64,000 bases of DNA from Pseudomonadota bacterium (GTDB taxonomy: Bacteria; Myxococcota_A; Polyangia; Polyangiales; Polyangiaceae): positions 18,798 through 82,797 of the forward strand of contig JAEWRL010000076.1 in NCBI GenBank assembly GCA_023398955.1, given 5' to 3'. Made by a program: the position numbers and the translations under genes. Below the pieces are notes generated by a model. That model did no database searches. It saw only the letters and a program-made list of their open reading frames with translations, and had not been told where the DNA came from. Each line of letters begins with the position of its first letter. Within the stretch, counting starts at the first letter, position 1. Positions 54,536 to 62,233 of the stretch are shown piece by piece.

Positions 54536-55984
54536 ATGAACCGCGCCGAAATCCTCATCGTTGATGACAACCGGGACCTCGCCGAGAACATCGCAGAAAT
54601 TCTGGAGAGCGCCCAAGCCCATCCTGCACGGTGTCACGTCGCGACGGATGGGAAGACTGCATTGGAGCGCGCAGAATCGCTCACGGTCGACGTTGCGGTG
54701 CTCGACGTTCACCTTCCTGACGTGCGCGGGACTGATCTCACCGATGCTCTGCGAAAGCGCTCTCCATTCGTCGAGGTCGTGATCGTTACGGGTGATACTG
54801 CGCTCGAGAGCGCGATCCAGGCAGTCCGGAGCGGTGCCTTTGCTTATGTTCTCAAGCCGTTCCGGGGCGCTGAGTTCATCGACACAGTTCGACGAGCGGT
54901 CGCCCAATCTCGGTTGCGTCGGGAGCGTGAGCAGCTTCGTCGCGAGTTGGAGTACTCCGAACGACGCCATCGTGAGGTGGTGGAAGCAGTGCCGGCATTC
55001 GTCCTTGCGCTGGATGCACATGGTCGCATCGTGCTGTGGAACAAGCGCCTCGAGGACGTGACTGGCTTCGACAGGCGAGAGATGCTCGGCGAGCGTGGCG
55101 CACACCTCGTGGGCGCTCCTGGGGAGGAACGGCGTCTGGGGTTGAAGGGGGGGGGCCACCGGATGGTCCGTTGGCAGTCGGCTCCGGTACACGCAGAGGA
55201 GGGAGCGGTGACCTACGCGCTGGGCATCGACGTGACTGGGGAGCTGGAGATGCGTCGCCGAACGATGCGCGCCGAGCGCCTCGCTGCCGTGGGAACCCTC
55301 GCAGCGGGGTTGGCTCACGAGGTTAGAAACCCTCTGAACTCCGCCCTGCTCCAGCTCAATGTGCTCGAGCGAAGGGTGAACAAAGGCGCCAGGCCAGAGG
55401 ACCTTCTCACCGTCATCACGATTGTCAAAGATGAGATTCGTCGTCTCGATAGGCTGGTGAGTGAGTTTCTCGCTTTCGCTCAACCCCGGCCCCTGGAGCT
55501 ACGCTCGACAGGGGTCAACGAACTGCTCGAAAGCGTGGCTATCTTGATCGCAGTCGAAGCCGAGCAGCGGGGCGTGGAGCTCGTGCGCGAGTTCTCCAAG
55601 CAGGCTGGGCGAGTGAACGTCGAGCCTGAGAGGATGCGCCAGGTCCTCATCAACCTCTTGCGAAACGCACTCGAAGCAGCTGGGGAGGGGAGCAGGGTGA
55701 CGCTACGGTCGAACGCGCCGGATGCGAGTGGGCACATTCGGATCGAAGTGCGCGACACGGGGCCGGGCTTTCCCGAGGACGCTCCTATCTTCGATGCCTT
55801 CTACACCACGAAGGAGGGGGGAACCGGCCTAGGCTTGGCCATTGTTCACCGGATTGTGACAGAGCATGGGGGGCAGGTCACCGTCGCCTCGAGGCCCGGT
55901 GCTACCTGCTTTGCAGTAGCGTTGCCCGAGTCACCCTTCGATGATGCCGATGGCGGGCCGGGTGGTAGGTCCGCCGGTTCCTAG
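54536..55984 (+). CDS. Receiver-PAS-histidine kinase hybrid protein
   Basis: A 482-residue cytoplasmic protein. A receiver domain (residues 5-120) has acidic DD at 10-11, D57 as phosphate acceptor (AVLDVHLPD) and K108. A PAS domain follows (about 145-235; EVVEAVPAFVLALDAHGRIV, LEDVTGFDRREMLG). The kinase core has AAGLAHEVRNPLNSALLQL (H261), NLLRNALEAAG, RDTGPGFPE and GTGLGLAI. An N-terminal receiver feeding a kinase fits a relay from the upstream globin kinase. The GTG at 54485 is an alternative start; ATG 54536 precedes the receiver directly. It is 102 bases after the globin kinase gene. Confidence 0.92.
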   Translation: MNRAEILIVDDNRDLAENIAEILESAQAHPARCHVATDGKTALERAESLTVDVAVLDVHLPDVRGTDLTDALRKRSPFVEVVIVTGDTALESAIQAVRSGAFAYVLKPFRGAEFIDTVRRAVAQSRLRREREQLRRELEYSERRHREVVEAVPAFVLALDAHGRIVLWNKRLEDVTGFDRREMLGERGAHLVGAPGEERRLGLKGGGHRMVRWQSAPVHAEEGAVTYALGIDVTGELEMRRRTMRAERLAAVGTLAAGLAHEVRNPLNSALLQLNVLERRVNKGARPEDLLTVITIVKDEIRRLDRLVSEFLAFAQPRPLELRSTGVNELLESVAILIAVEAEQRGVELVREFSKQAGRVNVEPERMRQVLINLLRNALEAAGEGSRVTLRSNAPDASGHIRIEVRDTGPGFPEDAPIFDAFYTTKEGGTGLGLAIVHRIVTEHGGQVTVASRPGATCFAVALPESPFDDADGGPGGRSAGS

Positions 55985-56167
55985 GGTCGGATCACCGGTG
56001 GTGTCAGTGGGGGCAGCCCGCGCACCCGTTGCGCGCTGCAGGCCGGGGAAACCCTGGCTGGTCATCATCGCTTGGGCTGGGGCTGCTGGAAGGTGGCGCC
56101 CGAGCTATGCTTTTGCATTGTCTTCCTGCTATAAACCCGTCGCAGCCAGCGGGCCCGGAGCGTTGGT

Positions 56168-56196
56168 TTGACAATGGACGATCTAGCGCAAATATT
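56168..56196 (+). promoter_or_regulatory. Candidate sigma-70-type promoter
   Basis: TTGACA (56168-56173), a 17-base spacer, then AATATT (56191-56196, four of six consensus bases). It lies about 100 bases upstream of the NtrC-type gene, in an AT-richer patch of GC-rich DNA, consistent with a start site near 56203. Confidence 0.42.
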
Positions 56197-56213
56197 GCAC
56201 CCAAGAAGGGTGC
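56197..56213. promoter_or_regulatory. Inverted repeat at the predicted start of transcription
   Basis: GCACCC-AAGAA-GGGTGC is a perfect 6-bp palindrome with a 5-base loop placed just past the candidate -10 element. It could be an operator for a dimeric regulator or a 5' RNA hairpin. No T-run follows, so it is not a typical terminator. Confidence 0.35.
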
Positions 56214-56300
56214 CTATCAGGTCGTTCCTCCGGCGGCTCGTGTCCAGATAACACGCCCGCTTCTATCGCCCCCCAAGCAGTTCGCAGAGAGTACCCGCCC

Positions 56301-57683
56301 GTGACCGCCCGAGGACGCATTCTAGTTGTTGATGACGAATCGAACGCCCGCAATGCTCTTGCCGAAATCCTGAAGGAGGAGGGCTACAGCGTCGAGACGG
56401 CTGCCGATGGGTTCAAGGGACTGTCGAGGTTCAACGACTTCGCGCCGGATATCGTCCTCACGGACCTGAAGATGCCGGGCATGGACGGTGTTCAGCTCCT
56501 GAGGAAGGTGCGCGAGATCGAGTCCGGACTCCCCGTCATCGTCATGACAGCATTCGGCGCTGTCGACACCGCTGTCCAGGCGATGCGCGCAGGAGCCGTA
56601 GACTACCTGACAAAGCCCATCAACGCCGACGAGCTGTTGCTCGTGGTGGAACGCTCCCTGGAGCAAAGCCGCTTGCGCCGCGAAGCGCTCGAGCTTCGAA
56701 GCCAGTTGTCGGAACGATATCGCTTCGACAGCGTGATCGGGTCCGCTCCGAACATGCAGCAGGTGTTCAAGGTCGTGGCCCAGGTGGCGCCGAGCCGCGC
56801 CACCGTGCTCCTCACGGGAGAGAGCGGCACCGGAAAGGAGCTCGTCGCGGCCGCCATTCACCACCGCTCCTCTCGCAGGACCGGGCCTTTCGTTCGGCTT
56901 CACTGCGCGGCACTCGCCGAGAGCTTGCTGGAGAGTGAACTCTTTGGCCACGAGCGTGGGGCCTTTACCGGCGCGGATCGACGTCGGGAAGGGCGATTCG
57001 AGCAGGCAAACGCCGGGACACTCTTTCTCGACGAGGTGGGGGAGATCTCGGCGGCGACGCAGGTAAAGCTACTGCGCGTTCTGCAAGAGCACGAGTTCGA
57101 GCGAGTGGGGGGCAATCAGACGCTCCAAGTCGATACGCGCGTGATTGCCGCGACGAACAGGGATCTGCGAGAAATGGTGGCCGAGGGGCGTTTCCGGGAG
57201 GATCTCTTCTACCGGCTCAACGTGATAAACATCCATCTGCCAGCGCTTCGTGAACGTCCGTCGGACGTTCCAGCGTTGGCCACCCATTTTCTTACACGTT
57301 TCGCCACTGAGAATGGCAAACGGGTCGACTCCATTTCCGACGCGGCGCTTGCCCGTCTCGTTGGCTACTCCTGGCCCGGGAACGTAAGGGAGCTCGAAAA
57401 CGTGATGGAGCGGGCGGTCGTCCTCGCGGAGAACGGCGTCATCGAGCCCTCGCATTTACCACAGGAGCTGCTTCCGAACGTCGAGGGAGGGGAACCCATC
57501 ATTCCAGGCTCCTCCATGGCCGAAATCGAGCGCTACGCAATTCTGACGACCCTTGAGGCGCAAGGGGGCTCCACGAGCAAGGCTGCCGATGTGCTTGGCA
57601 TCTCCGTACGAAAGATACAGTACAAGCTCCAGGAGTACGGCAACGCGCCGAAGAGTGGGGTGCCGGCAGTGGGAACCAGGTAG
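56301..57683 (+). CDS. NtrC-type sigma-54-dependent response regulator
   Basis: A 460-residue regulator starting at GTG. The receiver domain (5-120) has DD at 11-12, phospho-acceptor D55 (LTDLKMPG) and K105. The AAA+ core (about 140-375) has GESGTGKE (173-180) and GAFTGA (220-225), the sigma-54 contact loop, plus the usual FLDEVGEI. A Fis-type HTH is at the C-terminus (GSTSKAADVLGISVRKIQYK). All activation motifs are intact. It is the likely output of the two kinases upstream; targets are not visible, and no -24/-12 promoter was found nearby. Confidence 0.94.
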   Translation: MTARGRILVVDDESNARNALAEILKEEGYSVETAADGFKGLSRFNDFAPDIVLTDLKMPGMDGVQLLRKVREIESGLPVIVMTAFGAVDTAVQAMRAGAVDYLTKPINADELLLVVERSLEQSRLRREALELRSQLSERYRFDSVIGSAPNMQQVFKVVAQVAPSRATVLLTGESGTGKELVAAAIHHRSSRRTGPFVRLHCAALAESLLESELFGHERGAFTGADRRREGRFEQANAGTLFLDEVGEISAATQVKLLRVLQEHEFERVGGNQTLQVDTRVIAATNRDLREMVAEGRFREDLFYRLNVINIHLPALRERPSDVPALATHFLTRFATENGKRVDSISDAALARLVGYSWPGNVRELENVMERAVVLAENGVIEPSHLPQELLPNVEGGEPIIPGSSMAEIERYAILTTLEAQGGSTSKAADVLGISVRKIQYKLQEYGNAPKSGVPAVGTR

Positions 57684-57738
57684 CGCTCCTCAGATTCCTC
57701 GTTGCTACTCCTGACTCCGGCGCGGTAAGGTGGGCACG

Positions 57739-59349
57739 GTGGGTCAGGTGTCGCGTCAGTCTGAGCACAGCTTCCGACGTCATTGGTTCTTGCCGATCGC
57801 CTTTCTCACATCGGTCGCGCTCGCGCTATTCTTCGGACTATACGCGCTCGATCCGGCACGGGACGAGACTCCGAGCTCGGGTTTGCTGCGCGACTACTTC
57901 TCTTTCGATGCGGAACGGCTCACGGATGCGGTCGCGTCGCTGGCAGGCATCATCGCGGCGGTCTTCGGTATCGTCATCACGGTAGTCAGCATCATCGTTC
58001 AGCTCGCTGCCGACCGGTTTGCTGGCGTCACCCGAATGTTTCTGCGCGACCGGGTGACCCTTGGCATCGCCTCATTCTATATCGTTGCGTGCGTCTGCGG
58101 CGTTTGGTTGAGCGTGAGTATGCGGGGTGACCACGTGCCCCGAGTGGCGCTGGCAGCGATGCTCGTCGCGACGACAGCTGGGCTCGTCCTCATGGCGCCC
58201 TACTTCGGCTATGTCTTCCGGTTCCTCGATCCAGTGAGCATCATCGAGCGGATTCGCCGGGCCGCCGAAGAGAGGCTCCGCAGGGTCTCTGAGGGAAAGA
58301 GCCCGTGCCCGCTGTCGGATGCGCAGGCGCGAATCGTAGAGGCTTTGGAAGAGCTCACCGACATCACGAACAATTCGGTGGTGGGCAAGGACAAGCTGAT
58401 CGCAGGCGGGGCGGTCGATGCGCTCAGGGACTTCGCCCTCTGCTACGGGGAACGAAAGGCGAGCCTGCCCGATGCGTGGTTCGCCCTCGGGGCCCGGCTG
58501 AAAGGCAATCCCGATGTGGTCGCCATGGCACCCGAGAGCCTCGCGGAGCTGCAGGTGCGGTGCACCTGGGTCGAATGGAAGGTGCTCAGGCAGTACTTGA
58601 GCATCTTCAATGAGGCGCTCGCGCACGCGAAGGACATCGACTACATCGTAGCGATCAACACGCGCTACATAGCCGAGCATGCGTTGAATCGGTCGGACGT
58701 GGACGTGTTGCGCCTTGCTCTGCGGTCCATGAACTCCTATCTGCGCGCTGCACTGAACTCCCGTGATGTGCGCACCGCGTACAATGTGCTGAATCAGTAC
58801 CGTTTGCTGGTGGAGACCATGCTTCACAAGGGAGCCGGCGCTCATGCTCGCGAAGGGGTCGAGTACATGGTGTACTATGGCCACGTTAGCTTCGACATGA
58901 ATTTGAGTTTCGTGACGGAGACCGTCGCGTATGATGTCGCGGCGCTTTGTCAGGTGGCCTACGAGTGTCAAGGTCCGGATGTCGAGGTGCTTCTGGCGCT
59001 ACTGCTGGATCTTGATCGGCCGTTGACCGTGAAACGTCAGGAGCGGGCCTTGCTCGGTGTGCGTAAGGCACAGGTAAAGCTGGCCGCCTTCTTCTTGGCG
59101 GAGGGGCGTCGCGAGCTAGCGAAGCGCATTGCGGAGGACATGGCCGGGGAACCCCTCGAGCGGCTCACCATGATACGACGTTCGCTCGAGCGGGGTTGGA
59201 GCAAGGAGTTCTGGGAGTTTACCGATCGCGGGACGAACTTCGAGTATATGGTTGAGGCTCATCGCCTGCGCCTCGGGGAGTTCTTTGAGTGGTTGGGCGA
59301 GGTGCCCGGCGCTTGCTCGTCGGAGGCAGCTCCGCATACCTCGCGCTGA
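57739..59349 (+). CDS. DUF2254 membrane protein
   Basis: A 536-residue protein. AAGG eight bases upstream supports GTG 57739. It has four membrane spans in the N-terminal 165 residues (IAFLTSVALALFFGLYALDP, AGIIAAVFGIVITVVSIIVQ, LGIASFYIVACVCGVWLSVS, AMLVATTAGLVLMAPYFGYV), with DYFSFDAERLTDAVASLAGI between. A cytoplasmic helical region of about 370 residues follows. DUF2254 proteins are of unknown function; the first half is the diagnostic domain. It follows the NtrC-type gene by about 55 bases and may belong to the same transcript, raising the question of whether it is an output of the relay. Confidence 0.85.
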   Translation: MGQVSRQSEHSFRRHWFLPIAFLTSVALALFFGLYALDPARDETPSSGLLRDYFSFDAERLTDAVASLAGIIAAVFGIVITVVSIIVQLAADRFAGVTRMFLRDRVTLGIASFYIVACVCGVWLSVSMRGDHVPRVALAAMLVATTAGLVLMAPYFGYVFRFLDPVSIIERIRRAAEERLRRVSEGKSPCPLSDAQARIVEALEELTDITNNSVVGKDKLIAGGAVDALRDFALCYGERKASLPDAWFALGARLKGNPDVVAMAPESLAELQVRCTWVEWKVLRQYLSIFNEALAHAKDIDYIVAINTRYIAEHALNRSDVDVLRLALRSMNSYLRAALNSRDVRTAYNVLNQYRLLVETMLHKGAGAHAREGVEYMVYYGHVSFDMNLSFVTETVAYDVAALCQVAYECQGPDVEVLLALLLDLDRPLTVKRQERALLGVRKAQVKLAAFFLAEGRRELAKRIAEDMAGEPLERLTMIRRSLERGWSKEFWEFTDRGTNFEYMVEAHRLRLGEFFEWLGEVPGACSSEAAPHTSR

Positions 59350-59527
59350 GCGAGCACAGGGCCATTCCTTGGGGGGCCGTGTGACGCACCCTGCGGCTAT
59401 CGCCATTCGGTTTGTACTGATGGCGCGACGAGCGGGAGTCGGCGCCCATTTCGTCTTGGTACAGGTCCGCGGAAGAAAGTACCCACAGAAGTTGGCCCAA
59501 GGCGGGCATCCGGTGTTCGTGGGTGGG
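59350..59527. other. Gap holding no gene before an IS630 relic
   Basis: About 180 bases after DUF2254. A G-rich run (TTGGGGGGCC) and a short imperfect inverted repeat are seen, but no terminator with a T-run. Confidence 0.4.
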
Positions 59528-59650
59528 ATGAAGGCGACACCGATCCGAATCGTGCTGACCGACAGCGAGCGGCAGGAGCTGGAGCGGCGAGCGCGCTGGC
59601 TGACCGTGCCCCATCGCGAAGTGCTACGTGCGAAGGTGGTTCTGGGGTAA
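59528..59650 (+). pseudogene. N-terminal relic of an IS630-family transposase
   Basis: A 40-codon open frame, PIRIVLTDSERQELERRARW then PHREVLRAKVVLG, matches the start of IS630 transposases (PIxLTxxERxELExxxR, RAxIVL). It stops where the family continues (LLAxEG), so only the first tenth of the protein is left. No further transposase or end repeats were seen on either side. It is a relic, not a working element. The other IS630 fragment at 36.2-36.5 kb is the C-terminal end, on the opposite strand. Confidence 0.72.
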
Positions 59651-59688
59651 GCACGCAACGTCGTCGTCATCCTGTCCGATAGGTGCGC

Positions 59689-60096
59689 ATGAACGACTTC
59701 GAACATGAGCGTCTGGATGCCTATCGCGCAACCATCGAGTTCCTGGTCGCCGCCGACGAAATCGCTGCCAGCCTGACGAAGGGCCGAGCCTGCCTCGTCG
59801 ACCAACTACGCCGAGCTGCGACGTCGATCGCATTGAACACCGCCGAAGGCGCCGGTGAGTTCTCCCCGGGAGACAAGGCGCGGTTCTATCGAATGGCACG
59901 CCGCTCGGGCACCGAATGCGCGGCGATCCTCGATGCATGTCGAGTCACCAATCTCGCGGATTCGGACCTTCTGTCCCGGGGTCGCACGCTGCTCCCGCGC
60001 ATGGTCGCCATGCCGACCGCCTTAGTCCTGCACCTCAACGACTCGGGCTCGGGCTCGAACTTGAGTGGGTACGAACTTGCGGGGAGCTGTACTTAG
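59689..60096 (+). CDS. Four-helix bundle protein (TIGR02436-type)
   Basis: A 135-residue helical protein. The family layout is visible: EHERLDAYRATIEFLVAADE, GRACLVDQLRRAATSIALNT, AEGAGEFSPGDKARFYRMAR and SGTECAAILDAC. The domain is best known from intervening sequences of 23S rRNA genes and often lies beside mobile DNA, which fits the IS630 relic just upstream. Its function is not established. It ends in an overlap with the converging HAD gene (shared TTAG). Confidence 0.85.
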   Translation: MNDFEHERLDAYRATIEFLVAADEIAASLTKGRACLVDQLRRAATSIALNTAEGAGEFSPGDKARFYRMARRSGTECAAILDACRVTNLADSDLLSRGRTLLPRMVAMPTALVLHLNDSGSGSNLSGYELAGSCT

Positions 60097-60758
60097 AGGC
60101 CGAGCTCAATGAAAGTCGCCGTCGCGTGGCGTGATACAACCCTTGCCGTTTCGGGCAGCGCCGGGAGGGGAGTCCTGGGATCGGCCAACACGACGAGCTG
60201 CATGCCAGCGGAGAGCGCTGCCTCCATGCCCGCTGGGGAGTCCTCGACGACTACACACCGGGATGGTGGCACCGCGAGGGCCTGCGCAGCCACCAGGAAT
60301 ATGTCCGGGGCGGGCTTCGGTCGTTCGACCCGAGGATCGTCCCCGCATATCACTGCATCGAAGGCTCCCATCCAATCGTGATGCGAGGTCTTGATGGAGT
60401 ACAGGTGACGAGCGCTGCTGGTGGCAACCGCCAGCGGTACCTTGCGGCCGTGGAGCCACGGGATGACCTCGGCGGCGCCCGGAATGGCAGGAGCGTTCGC
60501 AAACAGCGGACGGAGCAGTCGCTCCCGACGTGCGAGATACTCTTCAACGGTCAGGGGGATGGCCAGGGCTGTCAGAAGGATCTTCGCGCTCTCCTCTTCG
60601 CTTCGGCCCATGATGCGCGCCTTCAAAGCGTAGTCGAAGACCTTGCCGAACTCGGCAGCAATCGTCGCGCTCGCCCGGGTGTAGAGGGGCTCCGTGTCGA
60701 GGAGCACGCCGTCCAGGTCGAAGATGACTGCAGCGGCTCGGCTCGTCGCGGGGCACAT
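60093..60758 (-). CDS. HAD-superfamily hydrolase (phosphatase/phosphoglucomutase-like)
   Basis: A 221-residue subfamily I HAD enzyme. Motif I is FDLDGVLLDTEP (Asp nucleophile and Asp acid), motif II is ATSSARHLY, motif III is RPKPAPDIFLVAA, and motif IV is VVVEDSPAGMEAALSAG. The cap domain and DGVLLDTEP opening resemble beta-phosphoglucomutase, GS1-like or phosphoglycolate-type phosphatases; the substrate cannot be read. The start at 60758 (MCPATSR) is chosen nine codons into a longer frame. It converges with and overlaps the four-helix-bundle gene. Confidence 0.9.
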   Translation of the reverse strand: MCPATSRAAAVIFDLDGVLLDTEPLYTRASATIAAEFGKVFDYALKARIMGRSEEESAKILLTALAIPLTVEEYLARRERLLRPLFANAPAIPGAAEVIPWLHGRKVPLAVATSSARHLYSIKTSHHDWMGAFDAVICGDDPRVERPKPAPDIFLVAAQALAVPPSRCVVVEDSPAGMEAALSAGMQLVVLADPRTPLPALPETARVVSRHATATFIELGL

Positions 60759-60845
60759 GCGGGAGTCATATCCCGTTGCACTCACGCCGCACGTGAAAAG
60801 GGTGACTCGGATCCGGACCCGCCAGGCGGGTTCTCTCGCGCTGCC

Positions 60846-62180
60846 TTAGGGGCGCTTGCCCACGTCAGCAATTTCGAGGAAGGTGTGGTCAACGGCCTGA
60901 CCCGAACCGTCATGGAGCTCGACGCGCAGGATCCATGGGCCGTGGGTGCTCGGGGGCGGAACGTCGGCCTGGCAGCTAATTCTCGCGCACGCCCATGAGA
61001 CTTTGAGTTCGACGTCGTTGATGGTGACGACCGGGCTCAGATTGATCCCTTCGAGAAATTGCTTGCGCTCCGCCTCGCCTCGAAACTCGAGCTGAATGCG
61101 GACGCGGTCTCGTGGCCAGACTGCGTTGGCCGGCTCGAGTCGAATCATGTTGAGTGGTTCACTCGGTTCGAGACTGAGACGTGCTTCCGCAGCTAACTCT
61201 GGGTCGCGAATCCTAGCGACCACCGCTCGGCCGCGCCTCAGTCCTACGGTAGTCGGAGCGGTGATGAAGTAGTCGCTCGACCCGTAGGTCAACTGCAGGC
61301 CTTCTGCTCGGATGAGGTTCACGTGCTGGCCCGGTGCGAGCTGCGGTGCGCCTTGCCTGACATAGCCTCCGGGAGGCAGGCCCAGCCCGACGATGCGGAT
61401 GGCCACCGGTGTTGAGACAAGTCCCTCGAGCCCCGACGCATCGATCGCTCGTGCCTCGAGGAGGTAACGGCCTGGCTCGACGGGTGAGAGCGCCATGATC
61501 GGATCCTCGGATTCATAGACGAGAGGCGCACGCAGTGGGTCTGTCCTGTCAACGAGCGTGACACGGTACCCTTGAGCCGGTGTGTCCGTCCTTACCGTCA
61601 CGAGAAAAGGGTTGGTGCTGCCGGGAGTAGCGACGTGCAGTTGACCGGCGAACGTGACCGAAGGTGCCGGGGGAAGCTGCGCGAGCCGCCCTGTGGGGCT
61701 CTCGGCAGACACGATCACCCGGTTCCCGGCGGGTATGCTCAACCATCGCTGGCCCGCCGTAACAGCTAGTGCACTCTCATATGCTGCCACCGTGACGTCT
61801 TCCCTATTGGCGATTACTGTGAAGCCACCCCGTCTAGAGACCGCCGTCACTTGCCGCGAGGTTCTGACCAGTATGGGGCGAGCGGCCGCTCGTACCGGTG
61901 GAACGAGGACATCGATGCGCCCCTGCTCCAAGCGCAGAGCAAACGCACGGACGGTGTACCCAAAGCCGGACGGCAACGACACCATTCCCATGTCCACTAC
62001 TGAGGTGCCGGGCGAGATGGACACCCGCACTCCATCACCGAGGTCCCTGAGTTCTGCGTTGCCCGGGGGAGCGGGTGCCGTGGTACGCGGTGGGAGACCT
62101 GCGGCCGCAGCTGGCCGCGCAAGGCAACAGGTCAACGCGGCGACCAACCCGAAGCGTACCAGACCGGCAAGAACGCCCAT
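60846..62180 (-). CDS. Exported FecR-like protein
   Basis: A 444-residue protein with a signal peptide (GLVRFGLVAALTCCLARPAA, ending AAAAG). Residues about 45-150 resemble FecR domains (FALRLEQGRIDVLVPPVRAA, FTVIANREDVTVAAYES, WLSIPAGNRVIVSAES). Several beta-sandwich repeats follow (FLVTVRTDTPAQGYRVTLVD, PGRYLLEARAIDASGLEGLV, WILRVELHDGSGQAVDHTF). FecR domains usually sense or bind at the cell surface; here no anti-sigma partner is present, so it is probably a structural or surface protein. The start is set at the signal peptide. Confidence 0.72.
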   Translation of the reverse strand: MGVLAGLVRFGLVAALTCCLARPAAAAGLPPRTTAPAPPGNAELRDLGDGVRVSISPGTSVVDMGMVSLPSGFGYTVRAFALRLEQGRIDVLVPPVRAAARPILVRTSRQVTAVSRRGGFTVIANREDVTVAAYESALAVTAGQRWLSIPAGNRVIVSAESPTGRLAQLPPAPSVTFAGQLHVATPGSTNPFLVTVRTDTPAQGYRVTLVDRTDPLRAPLVYESEDPIMALSPVEPGRYLLEARAIDASGLEGLVSTPVAIRIVGLGLPPGGYVRQGAPQLAPGQHVNLIRAEGLQLTYGSSDYFITAPTTVGLRRGRAVVARIRDPELAAEARLSLEPSEPLNMIRLEPANAVWPRDRVRIQLEFRGEAERKQFLEGINLSPVVTINDVELKVSWACARISCQADVPPPSTHGPWILRVELHDGSGQAVDHTFLEIADVGKRP

Positions 62181-62233
62181 ACCTAGGTCTACGGGCAGAG
62201 CCCGTGTCGGTTTAGGGCCGATCGGCGGTCCGG

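Larger units (their letters stand above)
55985..56300. other. Intergenic control region ahead of the sigma-54 activator
   Basis: About 315 bases with no gene. It contains the candidate promoter and palindrome listed separately. No sigma-54 -24/-12 element with correct spacing was found. Confidence 0.5.
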
